Part shown: positions 57,495 to 64,000 of the stretch, in pieces
How positions within the stretch are numbered: the stretch's first letter is position 1
How the letters are laid out: each line of letters begins with the position of its first letter
Made by a program: the position numbers and the translations under genes
Assembly: GCA_031179305.1 (NCBI GenBank)
Contig: JAPSHX010000015.1
Location: 1-64,000 of the forward strand
Direction: 5' to 3'
Length of the DNA stretch: 64,000 bases
DNA from: Paenarthrobacter sp.
Lineage (GTDB): Bacteria; Actinomycetota; Actinomycetes; Actinomycetales; Micrococcaceae
Notes under the pieces: model-generated
Told to the model about the DNA's origin: nothing
The model's input: only the letters and a program-made list of their open reading frames with translations
Database searches by the model: none

Positions 57495-58172
57495 GTGGCT
57501 TTTGGAACCCTGGCAGTCGGCGAGGCCACCAAGAAATCCTTGGCTGACGTCGCGTACGAACGCCTCCGGGATCGCTTGTTGATGTTGGACATCAAACCCG
57601 GCGACCTCCTCAATGATGACCAACTCGCCAGGGACCTGGAGATTGGCCGCACGCCGGTGCGTGAAGCATTGAAGCGCCTGGAGTTGGATCGGCTTGTCAT
57701 CACTTATCCGAGGCGGGGGACGTTTGCCACCCGAGTGGAAGTAACGGACTTGGCCTTTATATCGGAGATCCGGGCGCAGTTGGAACCCCTGGCAGCCGCG
57801 AGGGCTGCACGGGTCGCTTCGGCCGCCACCAAAGAACACCTCCGCGATGTAATGCGCGCGGTGGAGGATTTTGACGTCAGTGCGGCGTCGGTGGTTGAAA
57901 CCCTGCGGCTTGACGCCAGCGTTCACCAGGGCATCTACGCGGCGGCCGCGAACCCGCACCTCGAGGACATCCTGATTCGCTACGACAATCTGGCTACCCG
58001 AATCTGGTGCATGGTCCTGGATCGGTTGCCTGATCTTGAGCACCACGTGCGCGAGCACCTCGACCTGCTGCGAGCTGTCATCGATGGTGACGAGGATAAA
58101 GCTGCCGAGTTGGCCCGCGTCCATGTCAGCGGCTTCGAGCACGCTGTGCGTCAGGCGCTTTTCGCAGCCTGA
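57495..58172 (+). CDS. GntR-family regulator with FCD domain
   Basis: This 225-residue protein starts at GTG 57495 after AAAGGG. The N-terminal winged helix is YERLRDRLLMLDIKPGDLLND, then LARDLEIGRTPVREALKRL, typical of GntR. The all-helical FCD ligand domain follows (AQLEPLAAARAAR, LDASVHQGIYAAAANPHLED, EHLDLLRAVIDGDEDKAAEL). It lies between the divergent purU-dmg operon and pdxS. It may be the regulator of the TGATATATTA sites. Confidence 0.87.
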   Translation: MAFGTLAVGEATKKSLADVAYERLRDRLLMLDIKPGDLLNDDQLARDLEIGRTPVREALKRLELDRLVITYPRRGTFATRVEVTDLAFISEIRAQLEPLAAARAARVASAATKEHLRDVMRAVEDFDVSAASVVETLRLDASVHQGIYAAAANPHLEDILIRYDNLATRIWCMVLDRLPDLEHHVREHLDLLRAVIDGDEDKAAELARVHVSGFEHAVRQALFAA

Positions 58173-58232
58173 CTTAGCGCCGATCTGACTGTTGACTCCG
58201 CGCTTCGGTGCTTGCATACTGAAGACTCCAAC

Positions 58233-58242
58233 TAATATATCA
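58233..58242. promoter_or_regulatory. Candidate GntR operator upstream of pdxS
   Basis: TAATATATCA is the exact reverse complement of TGATATATTA in the purU promoter. It lies about 90 bases before the pdxS start. Confidence 0.6.
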
Positions 58243-58325
58243 CCCGGATATCACGCGTTCTCTTCCTCTCCGCTGAATCCGGGCGCTGGTGATGCAATCA
58301 CAGCCTTCAGCCTTTGGAGTATCAC

Positions 58326-59240
58326 GTGACGACAAGACCCCACCTTTTTGACCACATCCCATTGATTGGCGGCAGTCGCGTCAAACGGGGCATGGCGGAG
58401 ATGCTCAAGGGCGGCGTCATCATGGACGTCGTTAACGTCGAGCAGGCCCGCATCGCCGAGGATGCCGGTGCCGTCGCTGTCATGGCGCTCGAGCGCGTCC
58501 CGGCTGACATCCGCGCCCAAGGCGGCGTGTCCCGCATGTCGGATCCGGACATGATCGATGCGATCATCGCCGCGGTTTCCATCCCGGTCATGGCCAAAGC
58601 CCGCATCGGCCACTTCGTCGAAGCCCAGGTCCTGCAGTCCCTCGGTGTTGACTACATCGACGAGTCCGAGGTCCTGACCCCGGCCGACTACATCAACCAC
58701 ATCGACAAGTGGAACTTCACTGTTCCCTTTGTTTGTGGTGCCACCAACCTTGGTGAGGCACTGCGCCGCATCAACGAGGGCGCGGCGATGATCCGTTCCA
58801 AGGGCGAGGCCGGCACCGGCGATGTTTCCAACGCCACCGGGCACATGCGCAAGATCCGTTCCGAGATCGCTAAGCTCGCCGCCCTGCCCGAGGATGAGCT
58901 GTACGTTGCGGCCAAGGAACTGCAGGCCCCGTACGAACTGGTCAAGGAAATTGCCGCCACCGGCAATCTCCCCGTGGTCCTGTTCACCGCCGGTGGCATC
59001 GCCACCCCGGCTGACGCTGCGATGATGATGCAGCTCGGCGCAGACGGCGTGTTCGTCGGTTCCGGGATCTTCAAGTCCGGCAACCCGGCCGAGCGCGCCG
59101 CCGCCGTCGTGAACGCAACTGCCTACTATGACGATCCTGACGTGATCGCCAAGGTCTCCCGTGGCCTCGGTGAAGCCATGGTCGGCATCAACGTGGACGA
59201 CATCCCGCAGCCCCACCGCCTCGCAGGACGCGGCTGGTGA
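58326..59240 (+). CDS. pdxS: Pyridoxal 5'-phosphate synthase, lyase subunit PdxS
   Basis: This 304-residue protein starts at GTG 58326 with GGAG eight bases upstream; a TTG at 58314 is possible. PdxS motifs are [34 protein letters not shown] (the Lys that binds ribose 5-phosphate), [10 protein letters not shown] and [20 protein letters not shown]. It condenses ribose 5-phosphate, glyceraldehyde 3-phosphate and ammonia. The glutaminase partner PdxT is not next to it. PLP could serve glycine/serine enzymes of the betaine pathway. Confidence 0.95.
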   Translation: MTTRPHLFDHIPLIGGSRVKRGMAEMLKGGVIMDVVNVEQARIAEDAGAVAVMALERVPADIRAQGGVSRMSDPDMIDAIIAAVSIPVMAKARIGHFVEAQVLQSLGVDYIDESEVLTPADYINHIDKWNFTVPFVCGATNLGEALRRINEGAAMIRSKGEAGTGDVSNATGHMRKIRSEIAKLAALPEDELYVAAKELQAPYELVKEIAATGNLPVVLFTAGGIATPADAAMMMQLGADGVFVGSGIFKSGNPAERAAAVVNATAYYDDPDVIAKVSRGLGEAMVGINVDDIPQPHRLAGRGW

Positions 59241-59470
59241 AACGAATGAGGGATCTCGCTCTCGCCAAAACCGTTCACGGCCGCGGCCTTCGGGCCGACT
59301 GGGCTCAGCTGAACGGCCACACGGTGGAGGTGTGGTTGATGGGCCGCCATGTTCTCACCGGTGTAGTGGAGCAGGCTGCCGACGACGATTCCGTGCTGTG
59401 GATCGCAGCCGACGGCCTATCCACCAGGAAACTGTTCGATAAGTCGACGGGCTACCAGGTCTGGGCCTGA
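59237..59470 (+). CDS. Small protein of unknown function downstream of pdxS
   Basis: This 77-residue protein overlaps the pdxS stop by four bases (ATGA type), so it is translated with pdxS. It has a beta-rich pattern ([20 protein letters not shown], then [15 protein letters not shown]) that could form an Sm-like or SH3-like barrel. I do not recognise it and suggest no function. Confidence 0.6.
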   Translation: MKRMRDLALAKTVHGRGLRADWAQLNGHTVEVWLMGRHVLTGVVEQAADDDSVLWIAADGLSTRKLFDKSTGYQVWA

Positions 59471-59480
59471 GGGACTAGTG

Positions 59481-60413
59481 TCAGCGGTCGTCTTCCGGGC
59501 GGGCCGTAAGGATCCGGTGCGCGCTCTCCTGAAGGATGCCGAGAGATTCCTGTATCAGGGGTGATGCAATGCTGCCCCTCCGCACCGCTGCCACAATGCG
59601 TCGCGCGGGCTTTCCTTTGCCAGTGATGCGGAGTCGGACCACGTTCTCGGTGCTGTGCAGCGGTGCCAGTCGCGGCAGCAGGCCTACGCCTAGTCCAGCG
59701 CCCACAAAAGCGATTTGGGTTTCCCATTCCACGGCTTCATGGGCAATGCGCGGTGTTACCCCCACAGCCGTGAACGCCGCTGTGAAGAGTGCGTGATAGG
59801 TGGACCCGGCGGATTCGGTGATCCATGGTTCCGAGGCGAGCTCTTCCAGTGTGACCGTTTCCCGTGCCGCCAATGGATGGTTAGCGGGAATGATCACGTC
59901 CAGGGGGTCGTCGAGCAGCACCGTCTGTTCGAAGCGCGGATCATCCTCAACATAGGTGTCGGACTGCATGGCAACGATGACCGCAAGGTCGATTCGCTCC
60001 GCAACCAACAAATCGAAGCAACGGGCCGGGTTCGCTTCAAGGACCTGGACCTCAAGCAGCGGGCGTGTTGTGCGCAAAGTAGCCGCTAGCGGAGCCAGCA
60101 GCTGGGCGGCCGCCGTCGAGAATCCGCCAAGGCCGAATCGTGACTGCACCTGGTCGCCGGCCTCCATGGCTGCTGCGCGCAGGCGCTCCCATTCGGCAAT
60201 GAGGGCGTCAGAACCAGCCACGATGAAGCGGCCCGTGGCCGTCAGCCGCACCCCCCGTCCGTCCTTGGTCAGCAGCTGCATCCCGAGCATCCGCTGGAGC
60301 TCCCGCAGCTGCGCGGAGACAGCCGAGGGAGAATAGCCAGTGAGCTCCGCGGTCGCGCCGATGGTGCCGCAACGGGCAAAAACTCGAAGTGTGATGAGCC
60401 TCGCATCAATCAT
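59481..60413 (-). CDS. LysR-family transcriptional regulator
   Basis: The 310-residue product starts at ATG 60413 (MIDARLITLRVFARCGTIGA); an open frame back to 60545 is too long for the family. The LysR helix-turn-helix is residues 1-60 (TAELTGYSPSAVSAQLRELQ). The effector domain follows (DPLDVIIPANHPLAARETVT, AFVGAGLGVGLLPRL). It diverges from gbcA, so it is the likely regulator of the betaine monooxygenase. Confidence 0.87.
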   Translation of the reverse strand: MIDARLITLRVFARCGTIGATAELTGYSPSAVSAQLRELQRMLGMQLLTKDGRGVRLTATGRFIVAGSDALIAEWERLRAAAMEAGDQVQSRFGLGGFSTAAAQLLAPLAATLRTTRPLLEVQVLEANPARCFDLLVAERIDLAVIVAMQSDTYVEDDPRFEQTVLLDDPLDVIIPANHPLAARETVTLEELASEPWITESAGSTYHALFTAAFTAVGVTPRIAHEAVEWETQIAFVGAGLGVGLLPRLAPLHSTENVVRLRITGKGKPARRIVAAVRRGSIASPLIQESLGILQESAHRILTARPEDDR

Positions 60414-60459
60414 GCACCTATTGTGCACGGTTATCTTCTGAATCTTGCGCTTTTGTTGC

Positions 60460-60472
60460 GGATCATTGATCC
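60460..60472. promoter_or_regulatory. Candidate LysR-type site between the LysR gene and gbcA
   Basis: GGATCATTGATCC is an almost perfect palindrome in the 162-base gap between the divergent LysR and gbcA genes. Binding is unverified. Confidence 0.4.
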
Positions 60473-60575
60473 CTAATCTCATGACTATAAGGATTTCGAC
60501 AACGCCGCTCGCACCCCACGCAGCCGTGGTCCCCACGAAACACACATTTACCCCACGCCTCCCGGGAGGAAATAC

Positions 60576-61877
60576 ATGTCTGCTCCAGTCTTGCCCCTCA
60601 ACTCACGCGGAAAACTCGCTTCATCCTTGCCTGCAGAGCAGCTGGCAGAGATCAGCGAACTGTTCGAGTTCCGGCGCAAGGGATTTTCCCTCGATGCGCC
60701 TTTCTACACCGATGCCACGATCTTCAAGATCGACATGGAAGCCATTTTTGGCCAGCATTGGATCTTCGCAGCCAGCATCGCCGAACTGCCGGAGCCGGGC
60801 GACTACGTCACCGTCGACTATGGTCCCTACTCCCTGATCGTCCTGCGCAATGACGACGGCGGCGTGAACGTCCTGCACAACGTCTGCCGCCACCGCGGCG
60901 CCCGCGTCCTGACCGAGCCCGCCGGGTCGACAGGCAACCTGGTCTGCGGCTACCACTCCTGGACCTACTCCCCGGAGGGCAACCTGATCCACGCCTCCGC
61001 GCCGGGGGAGACGAAGTTCGACAAGGGCTGCTTCGGCCTCAAGCGCGCCCACAGCCGTGTGGTTGCCGGACTGATCTTCGTCTGCATTGCGGACGAACCG
61101 CCCACAGACTTTGACGAGACCTCCAAGATCTTCGAGCCGTACCTTGCGCCCCACGATCTCTCTAAGACGAAAATCGCCTACCAGCAGAACATCGTTGAAG
61201 AGGGCAACTGGAAGCTCGTCATGGAGAACAACCGTGAGTGCTACCACTGTGACGGCCACCCGGAGCTCGCTTGTTCCCTCTTCCCCACCTGGGGCCTGAC
61301 GGAGGGCCTGATCCCGGCTCACCTTGAAGAAGTGTGGGACCGCAACAAGGAAGCACAGGCATCGCTCGAGGAGCGCTGCCGCCGTTACGGCCTTCCCTAC
61401 GAGGTGGTGGAAGAGCTTGACACCCGCATTGCTGGAATCCGCATCTCACGGGAATCGCTCGACGGCGACGGCGAATCGTTCTCTCCCGATGGGCGCAGGC
61501 TCTCCAAGAAGCTGCTCGGCGATCTGCGGGACTTCCGGCTTGGCCGCTGCTCGATGCACCTGCAGCCCAACAGCTGGTTCCACTTCCAGAGCGACCACGT
61601 CATCACGTTCGGGGTCTTCCCCATCAACGAACACCAGTCCCTGGTTCGCACCACGTGGCTGGTAGCCGACGACGCCGTGGAAGGCGTCGACTACGATCTG
61701 GAGAAGCTCACCTACACCTGGAAGCAGACCAATCTGCAGGACAAGGCGTTCGTGGAGCTTTGCCAGACGGGCGCTGGCAGCCCTGCCTATGAGCCCGGCC
61801 CGTACATGAAGAGCGAGTACCAGGTGGAGGCTTTCATCAACTGGTACGTGCAGCGCGTCCAGGAGCACTTGGCATGA
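60576..61877 (+). CDS. gbcA: Glycine betaine monooxygenase, Rieske oxygenase subunit GbcA
   Basis: This 433-residue protein has a Rieske [2Fe-2S] site: C104-R-H106 (NVCRHRGARV) and C124-G-Y-H127 (CGYHSW). The mononuclear iron segment is ENNRECYHCDGHPE. The family matches GbcA oxygenases, which remove one methyl group of glycine betaine as formaldehyde to give dimethylglycine. It starts at ATG 60576 after GGGAGG and overlaps gbcB by four bases. Confidence 0.92.
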   Translation: MSAPVLPLNSRGKLASSLPAEQLAEISELFEFRRKGFSLDAPFYTDATIFKIDMEAIFGQHWIFAASIAELPEPGDYVTVDYGPYSLIVLRNDDGGVNVLHNVCRHRGARVLTEPAGSTGNLVCGYHSWTYSPEGNLIHASAPGETKFDKGCFGLKRAHSRVVAGLIFVCIADEPPTDFDETSKIFEPYLAPHDLSKTKIAYQQNIVEEGNWKLVMENNRECYHCDGHPELACSLFPTWGLTEGLIPAHLEEVWDRNKEAQASLEERCRRYGLPYEVVEELDTRIAGIRISRESLDGDGESFSPDGRRLSKKLLGDLRDFRLGRCSMHLQPNSWFHFQSDHVITFGVFPINEHQSLVRTTWLVADDAVEGVDYDLEKLTYTWKQTNLQDKAFVELCQTGAGSPAYEPGPYMKSEYQVEAFINWYVQRVQEHLA

Positions 61878-63283
61878 CGGAACTCCTCACTGAGACGTTG
61901 GTCCAGGAGCCACATCGCATTCGCGGTCTGGAGATGCCCTGGAACAGGGTGATGGGCAGCACTGAGGGGCCGGCCAGCGCCGCACGTGCGTTGGGTCCCT
62001 GGCATCCGCAGGAGTTCATGGCCGAATGCGTGGAGATTGTTCCCGAAGTGGGCGGCATGATGACCTTCGTGTTCCGTCGCATCGATGGTGCACCGTTGGC
62101 GTTCCGCGCGGGGCAGTACGTCAACGTTGCTTTCCCTGTGAACGGCGAGGACGAGGATCCTGTGGACCGCAGCTACTCGCTGTCCAGCGCTCCCACCAAA
62201 CCGTGGACTTTCGACATCACAGTCAAGCGCGATGCCACAGGCCTGGTTTCACCGTGGGTGCACGAGAACATCCAACCCGGCACTGTTCTGGAGATGCTGG
62301 GACCGGTAGGGGCATTTCACCTGCCGGACGCAGACCGGCGGGCCCGGTACCTCCTCCTGGCCGCCGGTGCGGGCATCACTCCCATCATGTCCATGGTGAG
62401 GACCATTCACTCCTTGCCCGGACAAGCCGATGTGGTGGTGCTTTACCACGGCGCGGAAGCCGGAGGCTTTGCCTTCAACAAGGAGCTGGCCTACATTGCG
62501 TCCGTGGATTCGCGCATCAAGGTCTTCTACTCCCTGGGCGACCGCAGCAAGCCCGAGGGATGGGAAGGCCTGAGTGGAAGGCTGACGGCAGCCATGCTGG
62601 AGGAGGTTGCCCCCGACGCCAACGGCCGGCAGGTATATGCCTGTGGACCCGAGGGCTACCTGAACACCGCCACCGAACTCCTGGGCAACGTGGGCGTGGA
62701 TGACACGTCCATCCACATGGAATTCTTCACGGGAGATCGGCAGACAATCCTTGAGTACCAGGCAGAGCTCGCGCTTGCAGTGGACATCGCCGAGGAAATA
62801 GCCGAGGAAATAGCGGATTCCGCCGAAGGCTACTACGAAAGCCAGCCCACGGCGTTCGGGCTCTACGAGCCCGGCTACGACGCCGAGGGGCCCCTGAAGG
62901 CCACGGGGTTGCCGCTGGAGACTGTCGACGCCGACTCGGACGAAGCTTCCGACGACGGTTCGGATGCGGGAGCGAAGGCCGATGCCCCGGACGCATCAAG
63001 CTTCGAGACGGTTGGGACGGGAAGCCTCACCCTGTCCTTCATGCGCACGGGCATCAATGTGCGCGTCGACCCCACCGAGCACATCCTCGGTCCGGCGCAG
63101 CGTGCCGGAGTCAGGATCGGCGCGAACTGCAAAGAGGGCATGTGCGGCTCGTGCAAGGTGGTCAAGCTGTCAGGGGAGGTGGAGATGAACCACCAGGGCG
63201 GGATCCGTGCCCGGGAAATCGATGCGGGCAAGTTCCTGCCCTGCTGCTCCACCGCACAGACCGATATGGTGATCGACGCCTAG
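61874..63283 (+). CDS. gbcB: Glycine betaine monooxygenase reductase GbcB, with acidic insert
   Basis: This 469-residue protein has an FAD domain (DRSYSLSSAP, Arg99-x-Tyr-Ser), an NAD domain (LLLAAGAGITPIMSMVR, YACGPEGYL), and a C-terminal plant-type [2Fe-2S] domain (C419, C424, C427 in NCKEGMCGSCK and a Cys of LPCCST). It passes electrons from NAD(P)H to GbcA. A negatively charged linker of about 80 residues (296-380) separates reductase and ferredoxin. Pseudomonas GbcB is about 100 residues shorter, from memory. A tandem duplication of 12 bases lies at the start of the linker. Confidence 0.9.
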   Translation: MTELLTETLVQEPHRIRGLEMPWNRVMGSTEGPASAARALGPWHPQEFMAECVEIVPEVGGMMTFVFRRIDGAPLAFRAGQYVNVAFPVNGEDEDPVDRSYSLSSAPTKPWTFDITVKRDATGLVSPWVHENIQPGTVLEMLGPVGAFHLPDADRRARYLLLAAGAGITPIMSMVRTIHSLPGQADVVVLYHGAEAGGFAFNKELAYIASVDSRIKVFYSLGDRSKPEGWEGLSGRLTAAMLEEVAPDANGRQVYACGPEGYLNTATELLGNVGVDDTSIHMEFFTGDRQTILEYQAELALAVDIAEEIAEEIADSAEGYYESQPTAFGLYEPGYDAEGPLKATGLPLETVDADSDEASDDGSDAGAKADAPDASSFETVGTGSLTLSFMRTGINVRVDPTEHILGPAQRAGVRIGANCKEGMCGSCKVVKLSGEVEMNHQGGIRAREIDAGKFLPCCSTAQTDMVIDA

Positions 63284-63288
63284 TCTGA

Positions 63289-64000
63289 CTACCGCAGTCC
63301 CGCACTGTGGGCCAACGCAATGGCCTCAGTGCGGGACCGGACGTCCAGCTTCCGGAAGAGGTTCCGAAGATGGAATTTCACAGTGTTTTCACTGATGCCA
63401 AGATCGGCGGCAATGGAGCGATTACGCTGGCCGGCAGCCAGCAACTGAAGAACCTCGAGTTCCCTGGCGGCCAGCCCCCATTCTGCTACGTCCCCCGCAG
63501 GGGTTGACGGCGGATCCAACGGCAGGACCACAGAGATATCGGCGCCCCAACCCTGCATGATGTCCACGTTCATGGTCCCGTCCACCGCCTGTACGCGTTG
63601 AAGCAGCCGTTCGAGGGTGGGTCCTTCAGGGGAAAGCTCCCCGCCGCCGTCGTCCCTGACATTAATCAGCAGGTTCTCCCCATCGCAGTCCCATTGCGTC
63701 CGGACCCGATGAACATCAGACTGCTCGGCGATAGCCAGGACCAATCCTCGCACCACAGCCCTGGCGGCGTGGGCCACCTCGCCGGGCAATGCCCTTCCGT
63801 TCGCGGGCGGTTCGATGAATTGGATGTCGATGTTGCTGAAGTGCATGAGTGGCCTGAGGTCTTCCCGAAGCCTTTCGAATGCCTTGGCGACAGGCTCTTC
63901 CACAAGATTGCTGGTGCGGTCACTGAGGGTCCGGAGGCCTACCAAGGCTTTGGCTGTTAGATCAGTAACGAACGTACGCGCCGCACGATCGTCCAGGGAG
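63289..64000 (-). CDS. LuxR-type regulator with histidine-kinase-like domain, N-terminus beyond window edge
   Basis: The open frame continues to the right edge, so the N-terminus is missing. An apparent start at 63945 (TTG) is not needed. The N-terminal part is a histidine-kinase-like segment ([19 protein letters not shown], then [15 protein letters not shown], an N/G1-box-like ATP-binding motif). The C-terminal LuxR helix-turn-helix is [20 protein letters not shown] and [19 protein letters not shown]. No H-box or receiver is visible in the part present. It ends six bases after gbcB and may regulate the betaine genes. Confidence 0.8.
   Translation of the reverse strand, partial: SLDDRAARTFVTDLTAKALVGLRTLSDRTSNLVEEPVAKAFERLREDLRPLMHFSNIDIQFIEPPANGRALPGEVAHAARAVVRGLVLAIAEQSDVHRVRTQWDCDGENLLINVRDDGGGELSPEGPTLERLLQRVQAVDGTMNVDIMQGWGADISVVLPLDPPSTPAGDVAEWGLAARELEVLQLLAAGQRNRSIAADLGISENTVKFHLRNLFRKLDVRSRTEAIALAHSAGLR

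Overview
The window looks like the chromosome of a high-GC soil actinobacterium of the Arthrobacter/Paenarthrobacter type. The genes are GC-rich and often start at GTG. There are many lipoproteins and several sugar ABC importers without their own ATPase. The dimethylglycine oxidase matches the 830-residue Arthrobacter globiformis enzyme over its whole length, as far as I can recall that protein. I saw no tRNA, rRNA, CRISPR array, transposase or phage structural gene.

Layout. (1) Bases 1-7650 are an accessory, partly decayed stretch. It holds a secreted repeat protein cut by the window edge and by a frameshift, a MACPF/perforin-domain protein, a PAP2 phosphatase, a GNAT acetyltransferase, an AbiV-type (HEPN) abortive-infection protein, a frameshifted unknown gene and a frameshifted SRAP gene with an ATT start. 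Four copies of a 24-bp imperfect palindrome sit between these genes. (2) 7774-15273 is a fructosamine (Amadori product) operon: SIS deglycase, PfkB kinase, LacI regulator, ABC importer and sugar epimerase, with two matching LacI-type operators. (3) 15292-20646 is a Ugp-like ABC importer (minus strand) next to an MgtC/SapB protein and a glycerophosphodiester phosphodiesterase. (4) 20673-26879 carries secreted proteins and lipoproteins, an Asp23/AmaP envelope cluster, an 11-residue-repeat protein, an AlkD-like protein and an XRE regulator. (5) 27000-31627 is an AglEFG-type alpha-glucoside importer with its LacI regulator. (6) 31657-37349 holds a conserved actinobacterial protein, exonuclease III, an HdeD-like membrane protein, and a two-component pair divergent from a GlcG/HbpS-like secreted protein and an ankyrin lipoprotein. 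(7) 37351-41083 is a 3-oxoacid CoA-transferase, thiolase and IclR module bounded on both sides by near-identical long perfect palindromes. (8) 41075-42611 holds a GNAT and a fasciclin lipoprotein.

(9) From 42638 to the right edge the window is a glycine betaine catabolic and one-carbon region. A BCCT transporter brings in betaine. The GbcA/GbcB Rieske system demethylates it to dimethylglycine and formaldehyde. Dimethylglycine oxidase passes the next methyl group to tetrahydrofolate. FolD, FchA and PurU turn methylene-THF into formate plus free THF. A YdeP/FdhF-type molybdoenzyme, with FdhD and MoeA for maturation, would oxidise formate, and a glutathione-independent formaldehyde dehydrogenase handles formaldehyde. 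A GntR regulator sits in the middle, and the motif TGATATATTA or its variants recurs in front of purU, pdxS and fdhA. Sarcosine oxidase is not in the window.

The points most worth a second look are: the FolD lacks the catalytic lysine of the cyclohydrolase and lies next to an FchA cyclohydrolase, so the two activities appear split between two proteins; the palindrome-punctuated accessory island with MACPF and AbiV genes; the paired palindromes with a compensatory base change around the CoA-transferase module; and the candidate GntR regulon.
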